This document shows positions 6,025-11,474 of a DNA stretch of 11,474 nt, in pieces. The DNA comes from Thermoplasmata archaeon. Its GTDB lineage: Archaea > Thermoplasmatota > Thermoplasmata > RBG-16-68-12. Every line of letters starts with the position of its first letter. Positions within the stretch are counted from its first letter, which is position 1. The notes under the pieces are model-generated. The model saw only the letters and a list, made by a program, of their open reading frames with translations, was not told the origin of the DNA and did not search any database. The stretch covers positions 1-11,474 of the forward strand of contig JAJYKG010000036.1 in the NCBI GenBank assembly GCA_021788795.1, in the 5' to 3' direction. A program made the position numbers and the translations under genes.

Positions 6025-6480
6025 CTACTTCACTTGGAGCTCCGCGAGCTTGGCCGAGTAGTCCCAGTCCGCGGGGAGGACGCCTTCCTCCTTGTAGTAC
6101 TTGGAGAGCCGGCGGATTCGGGACTCGATGAGCTGGAGTCCGCGCTTGTTGCTGAGGTCCTTCGCGTGCTCCCCGAGGTGCACCTGGAGGGAGGCCGCGC
6201 GCTTGATGAGGCTCGCGAGGTCCTCGGGGATCGCGGGCTTGACGTTCTTGGACGCGAGGATCTGAACGACGCTCTTTCCCGTCGCGAGGCGGATGTTCGG
6301 GACGCCGTAGGCGTCGCGCAGCCGCACGCCGATGCCCGCCGCGGAGAGGCCTTCCTGATGGAAACGGAGGACCGCCTCCTCGATTTCCGCCTTCTCCATG
6401 GTCACCCACGCGGGGTTCGCCTTGAGGAACGGCCTCGTGGAACCGCTCTTGCCCTTGCGCTTCGCATGGAGACGTGCCAT
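6025..6480 (-). CDS. rps15: 30S ribosomal protein S15 (archaeal/eukaryal long form, uS15)
   Basis: A 151-residue protein that binds the central domain of 16S rRNA early in small-subunit assembly. The N-terminal extension MARLHAKRKGKSGSTRPF, absent in bacterial S15 (about 89 residues), marks it as archaeal/eukaryal. The core S15 fold follows from about residue 60, including the HLGEHAKDLSNKRGL region and the RRLSKYYK helix. The start at 6478-6480 matches the family N-terminus exactly. The upstream minus strand carries GAGGA about 7 bases before the ATG and a TATA box farther out. It is the first gene of a two-gene operon with the RecJ-like nuclease. The assignment is unambiguous. Confidence 0.97.
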   Translation of the reverse strand: MARLHAKRKGKSGSTRPFLKANPAWVTMEKAEIEEAVLRFHQEGLSAAGIGVRLRDAYGVPNIRLATGKSVVQILASKNVKPAIPEDLASLIKRAASLQVHLGEHAKDLSNKRGLQLIESRIRRLSKYYKEEGVLPADWDYSAKLAELQVK

Positions 6481-6520
6481 CGGATTTCCTCGGAGGGGAA
6501 GGTCGCATACCGCGCACCGG

Positions 6521-6528
6521 TATTTAAG
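6521..6528 (-). promoter_or_regulatory. TATA box for the rps15-recJ-like operon
   Basis: The minus strand reads CTTAAATA, close to the archaeal box A consensus. Its centre is about 44 bases before the rps15 ATG, so transcription would start near 6498 and leave a leader of about 18 bases. That leader holds the Shine-Dalgarno GAGGA (within 6481-6495, minus strand), in keeping with a leadered ribosomal-protein transcript. Confidence 0.65.
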
Positions 6529-6623
6529 ATTGACCGCGGGACCGAGGCGGCCGCGAATCGCCCCCCGAGCGTTGCCCGGCCGGATCGGGGACCGGGGCGA
6601 GGCGGCTCGCTTGCGGGCGGGGA

Positions 6624-6692
6624 CTATGGAATCCCCATAGGCCCCCCATAGAGACCGATTGTCACGGCAGACCTCGTCGGGAACCCCCATAA
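6624..6692. promoter_or_regulatory. CCATAG repeat set, candidate operator of the pst operon
   Basis: An inverted repeat CTATGG-AATCC-CCATAG (6624-6640) is followed 11 bases on by a direct CCATAG (6646-6651) and later by CCATAA (6687-6692). The first three half-sites are spaced about one helical turn apart, and each same-strand copy sits in a C-run. The last overlaps the sequence CATAAT, which may be the pst TATA element (centre near 6691, about 47 bases before the pstS GTG). Position and arrangement suggest a binding site for a phosphate-responsive transcription factor. The factor is not in the window and the function is inferred. Confidence 0.5.
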
Positions 6693-6737
6693 TGTCCGGG
6701 CAATTCCTTCGGCCAACCTAATTGGGGAAGTGAGCGA

Positions 6738-8009
6738 GTGAACGGCAAGACTGACAGCAATAACCCCTCGCCGGAGCGCCCGGCCGCGGAGGCGGATTCA
6801 ATCCTTTCCGGTGGTCACCGGAGGAAGCGGAACCTCTCCCTCGGCGCGGCCCTGGGCATCGGCATCGTCCTGCTTGTGGCGGGAATCGGTGTCGGCGTCC
6901 TCGTGCAGCAGGACGTGCTGAACCCGGGTAACGTGGGGCAGAGTGGAGTAACGACGCAGACGATCACGGAGACCGGATCGACCCTCCTGGGACCCCTCTT
7001 CGAAATCTGGGGCCCGAACTACACGAAGCTGAATCCGAACGTGCAGGTCGCCCCGGACCTGACCGGGAGTGGCGCGGGAATCAGCCAAGCCGAAGCGGGC
7101 ACCGTGGACATCGGCGCGACGGATGCGTACCTGACCCCGGCCACCGCGGCACAGTACCACCTGATCAACGTCCCCGTGGCCATCTCGGCCCAGCTCGCGA
7201 TGTACAATCTGCCCGGGCTCAACAACGTCCACCTGAACCTGAACGGCACCGTGCTGGCGAAGATCTACTCCGGGGTCATCACGAACTGGAACGACCCTGA
7301 AATCCAGGCCGCGAACCCCGGCGTCAGCCTCCCGAACAACCCCATCGTCGTCGTCCACCGGTCGGACGGGAGCGGGGACACGTTCATGTGGACTTCCATG
7401 ATGTATCTCTCCTGGTCTGGGTGGAACTACAGCTATGGCACGAGCGTGAAGTGGCTCTCCACCTCCCTCGGATACAACGGGAACGGCGGCGTGGTCACGG
7501 GCCTGAGCAAGCAGTCCTACACGATCGGCTACGTGGGCATCAGCTGGCTGAACCAGGCTGAAGCATATGGCCTCGGGTACGCGGCTCTGGGCGACCAAGC
7601 GGCCAACGTCGACGGGACGAACCCTGCGAACTACATCCTGCCCAGTTCGGCCAACATCAGCCAGGACGCGAGCCTCGGCCTCCAGAACCTGCAGCCCCCG
7701 AGCGTGGCGGTCAGCCTGATCCTCGGCGGCGTGGCGGGCGCGACCAACCTGCACACCCCCGGACAGGGAGGCACGATGCCCACCGCGCAGTACCCGACGC
7801 CGTACCCCGACGTGAACCTGGAGTACACCCTGATCTCAACCCAGCCCAAGGACGCGGTCCACCAGAAGTACGTGGTCCAGTTCCTGGAGTGGGCCCTGGC
7901 GCACGGCAACAACGCCGTGTACCTGAACCAGGTGTACTTCCTACCCCTGACGCCGGCCATCATCGGGTACGACATGCAGGCCCTGGCCACCGTGCCCATC
8001 AGCGGGTGA
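6738..8009 (+). CDS. pstS: Phosphate ABC transporter substrate-binding protein PstS, membrane-anchored
   Basis: A 423-residue extracytoplasmic phosphate receptor that hands phosphate to PstC/PstA. A hydrophilic N-terminus with a basic HRRKR stretch precedes one hydrophobic segment (about 36-57), then the two-lobed binding protein. Phosphate-site motifs are visible: TGSTLLGPLF (from 79), TGSGAGISQ (109-117), DIGATDA (124-130) and HRSDGSGDTF (207-216), matching GST, GSSGG, GASD and RADGSGT of bacterial PstS. There is no cysteine after the hydrophobic segment, so it is probably held by an uncleaved anchor, not a lipid. The mature part is rich in Asn, Ser, Thr and Tyr, as in archaeal surface proteins. 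The GTG at 6738 is chosen because GGGGAAGTGA lies just upstream. It is the first gene of the five-gene phosphate operon. Confidence 0.93.
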   Translation: MNGKTDSNNPSPERPAAEADSILSGGHRRKRNLSLGAALGIGIVLLVAGIGVGVLVQQDVLNPGNVGQSGVTTQTITETGSTLLGPLFEIWGPNYTKLNPNVQVAPDLTGSGAGISQAEAGTVDIGATDAYLTPATAAQYHLINVPVAISAQLAMYNLPGLNNVHLNLNGTVLAKIYSGVITNWNDPEIQAANPGVSLPNNPIVVVHRSDGSGDTFMWTSMMYLSWSGWNYSYGTSVKWLSTSLGYNGNGGVVTGLSKQSYTIGYVGISWLNQAEAYGLGYAALGDQAANVDGTNPANYILPSSANISQDASLGLQNLQPPSVAVSLILGGVAGATNLHTPGQGGTMPTAQYPTPYPDVNLEYTLISTQPKDAVHQKYVVQFLEWALAHGNNAVYLNQVYFLPLTPAIIGYDMQALATVPISG

Positions 8010-8030
8010 GCGAAGCCCGTTGCCGGGTCG

Positions 8031-9092
8031 GTGTCCATGGGGAGCCCAACCGAGGAGGCTGCAGCTCGCAGCCTCCCCCTTTCCAATTCTGACGCTCCAC
8101 AGACGGGATACGAAACCTCATCAACCGCCCCTTCTTCCATCGGGGCCGTGCTGCGACGCCTCGCCCGGTGGGCAGGGAGCATCCCCGCCCTGCTGCCGCT
8201 GGGGTTCCTGGCCGCCATCGTCCTCACCCTCGTCTTCGCGACCGGTCTCGAGAACTTCGGCCTGTCCTTCTTCGGCACGGACTGGAACCCTTCGACGGGA
8301 GACCCTTCCAAGGCGGTCTTCGGGATCATGACGTTTGTCGTGGGCACGCTCATCACATCGGTCTTCGCGCTCGTTTTCGCGCTCGGGTTGAGCCTCGCCC
8401 TGGCCCTCTCCATCGTGTTCTACCTGCCGCCCCGGATGTCCCAGGTCCTTGCACCCTTCGTCGACCTGCTGGCGGGCATCCCGAGCGTCGTGTACGGAAT
8501 CTGGGGCTTCTGGATCGTCGCGCCCGTGTTCGGCGAGACGATCAACCCGACGATCGTGAGGTACCTGGGTTGGATCCCGGGACTCCAGGGGCCCGTCATC
8601 GCCAGCGGCGTCGGAATCCCGCTCGCGATCCTCATCCTGACCCTCATGATCGTCCCGGTCACCACGACCCTCATCCGCGACAGCCTGCGCGCGGTGCCGC
8701 AGGCCCTCGACGAGAGCGGCCTCGCGCTCGGCGCGACCCGCTGGGAGGTCATCCGCCGCGTGGACATCCCGTATGCGAAACGGGGCATGTGGAGCGCGGT
8801 GCTGCTGGGCTTCGGGCGCGCCGTCGGCGAGACCGTGGCCGTCTTCATGGTCATCGGAGACGCCACGAAGCTCCCCGCCAGCCTGCTCGACGTCTCGTAC
8901 ACGATGCCCGGCGCCCTCGTGGGCCAGCTCGACAGCGCGTTCATCCAGCCCAACTACCTGCACGCCCTCGCCGAGCTCGCCATCGTCCTGTTCCTGATCA
9001 CCTTTGTCGTCAACTTCGCGGGGAGGCGCTTCGTGAGCCGGATCGTCGTCCGGCCGACGGGCGCCCTGAGCGTCCGGGGGGCGGGACCATGA
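8031..9092 (+). CDS. pstC: Phosphate ABC transporter permease PstC
   Basis: A 353-residue inner subunit of the phosphate channel. After about 50 hydrophilic residues there are six predicted membrane helices: about 53-72, two within 97-131, then 141-166, 187-211 and 253-275, with a last one near 310-331. The cytoplasmic EAA loop that docks on PstB lies at about 224-247 (ALDESGLALGATRWEVIRRV). The GRAVGET motif before the sixth-domain region (262-268) is typical of PstC/PstA. The GTG at 8031 or the ATG at 8037 could be the start; neither has a strong ribosome site. The gene follows pstS by 21 bases. Its TGA overlaps the pstA ATG in ATGA. Confidence 0.93.
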   Translation: MSMGSPTEEAAARSLPLSNSDAPQTGYETSSTAPSSIGAVLRRLARWAGSIPALLPLGFLAAIVLTLVFATGLENFGLSFFGTDWNPSTGDPSKAVFGIMTFVVGTLITSVFALVFALGLSLALALSIVFYLPPRMSQVLAPFVDLLAGIPSVVYGIWGFWIVAPVFGETINPTIVRYLGWIPGLQGPVIASGVGIPLAILILTLMIVPVTTTLIRDSLRAVPQALDESGLALGATRWEVIRRVDIPYAKRGMWSAVLLGFGRAVGETVAVFMVIGDATKLPASLLDVSYTMPGALVGQLDSAFIQPNYLHALAELAIVLFLITFVVNFAGRRFVSRIVVRPTGALSVRGAGP

Positions 9093-9979
9093 ACGCGACC
9101 GAGGACTCCCTGGTTGGTACGTCGGCCCGCTTCCGTCGACGGCGGCGGGTCGACCGCTGGCTCGGGCGCCTCCTGCCCTTCACGTTCCTCCTCGTGATCC
9201 TCCCGCTCCTCGACATGGTCTACTGGATCGCGACGCGCGCCCTTCCGACGTTCTCCTGGGCCACCTTGACCACGAACCCCTCGGGCACCTCCGGCGGCCT
9301 GTACGGACCCATTGTCGGATCCGCGGAGATCCTGGCGATCTCCACGACGATCGCCGCGGCGATCGGGATCGCGGGGGGCATCTACACGGCCGAGTTCGCC
9401 TCGGAGCGCATGGCGGCGACCGTGCGCTTCACCACGAACCTCCTGGCGGGAGTGCCGTCCATCGTGGTCGGCTACTTCGGCTACTTCGCCCTCGTCCTCT
9501 ACTTCGGGTGGGGAGCGTCCCTGATCGCAGGCAGCGTCACCCTCTCCATCTTCATCCTGCCCTACGTGTTCCGCTCCGCGGACCTCGCCTTCGCCTCGGT
9601 GCCCAAGGACCTCCGGGAGGCGTCCCTCGGCATGGGGTCCACGCGCGTCCAGTACATCCGGCGCGTCGCGTTCCCCGTGGCGCTCCCGCAGGTCCTGAAC
9701 GGCGTCTTCCTGGCGATGGCCATCGGCCTGGGCGAGACCGCGCCGCTCCTGTACACCGCTTTCTGGAACAACTTCCCGCCGACGGGGCTCAACCAGCCCG
9801 TCGGCTACCTGACTGGCCTCATCTGGAACTACTACGACGAGCCGCTCAGCTTCGGAACGGAGGTGACCATGGCGTTCCAGGCCGCCTTCATCCTCATGGT
9901 CGTGGTGATCGTCCTGAACCTCGCCATCCGCATCATCGGGGGGATCTACGCACGCAGACTCCGGGGGCTGTACCATTGA
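9089..9979 (+). CDS. pstA: Phosphate ABC transporter permease PstA
   Basis: A 296-residue partner of PstC in the membrane channel. A basic stretch (RFRRRRRVDRW) precedes helix 1 (about 29-48). Further helices lie at about 77-99, 116-140, 145-163, 203-223 and 262-285. The EAA loop is at about 172-195 (PKDLREASLGMGSTRVQYIRRV), followed by the GLGETAPL signature (213-220) that separates PstA from PstC. The large polar loop with FPPTGLNQP (229-237) is also typical. The ATG overlaps the pstC stop, and GGGGGGCGG just upstream can serve as ribosome site. The stop overlaps the TTG start of pstB. Confidence 0.93.
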   Translation: MNATEDSLVGTSARFRRRRRVDRWLGRLLPFTFLLVILPLLDMVYWIATRALPTFSWATLTTNPSGTSGGLYGPIVGSAEILAISTTIAAAIGIAGGIYTAEFASERMAATVRFTTNLLAGVPSIVVGYFGYFALVLYFGWGASLIAGSVTLSIFILPYVFRSADLAFASVPKDLREASLGMGSTRVQYIRRVAFPVALPQVLNGVFLAMAIGLGETAPLLYTAFWNNFPPTGLNQPVGYLTGLIWNYYDEPLSFGTEVTMAFQAAFILMVVVIVLNLAIRIIGGIYARRLRGLYH

Positions 9980-10752
9980 GCGTACCGGGTGAGAAGACGA
10001 ACGGCTCCGTGCTCGCGACCCAGGACCTGTCCGTATGGGCGGGGGACAAACAGATCCTCAAGTCCGTGACGCTCGAGGCGCCCGACCGCACGCTGCTGGC
10101 CGTCATCGGACCGTCCGGATGCGGCAAGACCACGTTCCTGCGCAGCCTGAACCGGATGGTCGAGCTCTCGCACGGCCTCCGCGTCGACGGGACCGTGCGG
10201 TACCTCGGGCAGGACATCTACGACGCCCGGGTCGACCCCGTCCTCGTGCGACGCCGGATCGGCATGGTCTTCCAGCGGCCGACGGTGTTCCCCATGTCCA
10301 TCTACGAGAACGTCGCCTTCGGGCTCCGCCTCGACCGGAAGCCGGAGGACGAGGTCGAGAAGAGCGTCGTCGGAGCGCTCCAGCGGGCCGGGCTGTGGGA
10401 CGAGGTGAAGGACGACCTCGACCGTCCGGCCCTCTCGCTCTCGGGCGGCCAACAACAGCGGCTCTGCATCGCCCGCGCCCTGGCGGTGAGCCCGCGGGTG
10501 CTCCTCCTCGACGAGCCCACCTCGAGCCTCGACCCGGCCGCGACGCAGAAGATCGAGGGGACCCTCCAGGAGCTCCGGGAGGAAATGACGATCGTGCTGG
10601 TCACCCACAACGTCGCCCAGGCGGGACGCGTCTCGGACCGGACGGCGTACTTCTACCAGGGGCGTCTCGTCGAGGTCGGGCCGACGGCCGACCTCTTCGA
10701 GAACCCGAAGGATCCCCTGACCGAGGAATACCTCACAGGGAGGTTCGGATGA
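9976..10752 (+). CDS. pstB: Phosphate ABC transporter ATP-binding protein PstB
   Basis: A 258-residue cytoplasmic ATPase that drives phosphate import through PstCA. All ABC motifs are present: Walker A GPSGCGKT (45-52), Q-loop Gln100 in MVFQRP, signature LSGGQ (155-159), Walker B VLLLDEP (to 181), D-loop SSLDP and H-loop His211 in THN. The PstB-specific stretches SLNRM and TVFPMSIYENVAFGLR are also there, which separates it from other ABC ATPases. The start is taken as TTG at 9976, which overlaps the pstA stop as TTGA and follows a G-rich ribosome site; the GTG at 10009 would remove 11 residues and is an alternative. The stop overlaps the phoU start as ATGA. Confidence 0.93.
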   Translation: MSVPGEKTNGSVLATQDLSVWAGDKQILKSVTLEAPDRTLLAVIGPSGCGKTTFLRSLNRMVELSHGLRVDGTVRYLGQDIYDARVDPVLVRRRIGMVFQRPTVFPMSIYENVAFGLRLDRKPEDEVEKSVVGALQRAGLWDEVKDDLDRPALSLSGGQQQRLCIARALAVSPRVLLLDEPTSSLDPAATQKIEGTLQELREEMTIVLVTHNVAQAGRVSDRTAYFYQGRLVEVGPTADLFENPKDPLTEEYLTGRFG

Positions 10753-11453
10753 CCGCCGCGTCGACCGGCGGGGAGAGCACCGCGGGCCGCTTGGACAAGG
10801 AGCTCGCGGACATCGAGGCGCGGGTCCAGGCCCTGGGGGCGTGGTCCCTCAGCATGCTCCGGGACGGGATGGCCGCCTTCGCGCGCGGCGACACGTCCCT
10901 GGCGGCCGACGTCGTCGGGCGGGACGACCACCTCAATGCGTCGGATGTCGAGATCGAGCAGGAGGCGATGCGGCTGCTCGTGACCCAGCAGCCAGCGGGT
11001 CGGGATCTCCGCGCCCTCGGAGCCGTCCTCAAGATCGTCACGTACCTCGACCGGATCGGCCGGTACGGCTACGACCTCGCCCGGCTCGCGACGGGTACCG
11101 CGACGGAGCAGCGTGGCTCGCCCTGGCCCCTCCTCCAGATCATGTCCGACCAGGCCGCATCCATGGTCCAGACGGCCTTGCGGGCTTTCGAGACCCGGGA
11201 CCTCGGGATGGCGCGCGCCGTCTACGAGGCCGACGACGCGGTCGACGAGCTGAACCGACAGGTGCTGACCGAGTGCGTCGCGGGGACGAAAGCGGGCGCC
11301 GACGGCTCCGGCCTGCTCAAGGAGGTCCTCGTGTCCCGCGACTTGGAGCGCGTCGCGGACAACGCCTGCAAGATCGCCGAGAAGACCATCTACATGGTCA
11401 CGGGCCGCCGGCGGACCCAGTTCCTCGGCAAGGACGGCAAGGTCTCCCTCTGA
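10749..11453 (+). CDS. phoU: Phosphate uptake regulator PhoU
   Basis: A 234-residue, all-helical protein made of two three-helix PhoU repeats (about 17-115 and 128-218). PhoU binds metals and restrains or reports on the Pst transporter. In repeat 1 the landmark stretch is EIEQEAMRLL, then PAGRDLRAL and a TYLDRIGRYGYDLA helix. In repeat 2 it is ADDAVDELNRQVL and SRDLERVADNACKIAEKTIYMVTG. The E/D-xxx-D metal motif is intact in repeat 2 (Glu200, Asp204). In repeat 1 the second acid is replaced by Arg105 (D101-R-I-G-R). The ATG overlaps the pstB stop, and GGGAGGT lies 5-6 bases upstream, so it is coupled but also has a strong ribosome site. No DNA-binding domain is present. Confidence 0.92.
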   Translation: MTAASTGGESTAGRLDKELADIEARVQALGAWSLSMLRDGMAAFARGDTSLAADVVGRDDHLNASDVEIEQEAMRLLVTQQPAGRDLRALGAVLKIVTYLDRIGRYGYDLARLATGTATEQRGSPWPLLQIMSDQAASMVQTALRAFETRDLGMARAVYEADDAVDELNRQVLTECVAGTKAGADGSGLLKEVLVSRDLERVADNACKIAEKTIYMVTGRRRTQFLGKDGKVSL

Positions 11454-11474
11454 GGCTGCGGATCCCTCAGGGCA

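Noticed and set aside
4241..6061. 606-residue plus-strand frame over the RecJ-like gene
   Set aside because: Antisense shadow: no motifs, repetitive R/G/E/H/V composition, and the opposite strand encodes a protein with all DHH motifs.
1..11474. CRISPR array, toxin-antitoxin or defence genes
   Set aside because: No regularly spaced repeats and no proteins with motifs of such systems were seen; most of the window is core metabolism and information processing.

Overview
This is a GC-rich archaeal window, most consistent with a Thermoplasmatota-like lineage. The archaeal evidence is an Orc1/Cdc6 replication ATPase, the long archaeal/eukaryal form of ribosomal protein S15 next to a DHH-family RecJ-like nuclease, two DUF835 proteins, and AT-rich TATA-like boxes 20-30 bases ahead of several starts. 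The lineage is inferred from gene content and style only.

Left part (1-1700): an accessory-looking stretch. At the left edge, on the minus strand, is the C-terminal catalytic part of a tyrosine recombinase/integrase. Its reading does not continue convincingly upstream, so it looks truncated or decayed. Next are two small minus-strand membrane proteins of unknown function (463-762 and 833-1270). The second probably carries a frameshift near its end. Positions 1271-1700 hold no gene I can support.

Replication and unknown-function part (1701-4658): a small J-domain protein (minus) and a divergent Orc1/Cdc6 (plus) diverge from a very short spacer. A single AT-rich box in that spacer can be read as a TATA element on either strand; the Orc1/Cdc6 gene fits a leaderless GTG start. 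Two tandem, paralogous single-domain DUF835 genes follow, separated by about 160 bases that contain a 14-bp perfect palindrome.

Information-processing operon (4655-6480, minus): rps15 followed by a RecJ-like DHH phosphoesterase, 8 bases apart, behind a clear TATA box and Shine-Dalgarno. The nuclease stop and the convergent second DUF835 stop share one CTAG tetranucleotide.

Phosphate operon (6738-11453, plus): pstS-pstC-pstA-pstB-phoU, a complete high-affinity phosphate ABC importer and its regulator. Starts of pstA, pstB and phoU overlap the preceding stop (ATGA, TTGA, ATGA), which indicates translational coupling. PstS captures phosphate outside the cell, PstC and PstA form the channel, PstB powers it, and PhoU gates it or reports on its state. 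The upstream region carries a set of CCATAG/CTATGG repeats that look like an operator.

I did not find an obviously new multi-gene system. The items most worth a second look are the J-domain/Cdc6 divergent pair, the tandem DUF835 genes beside it, and the repeat set ahead of pstS.
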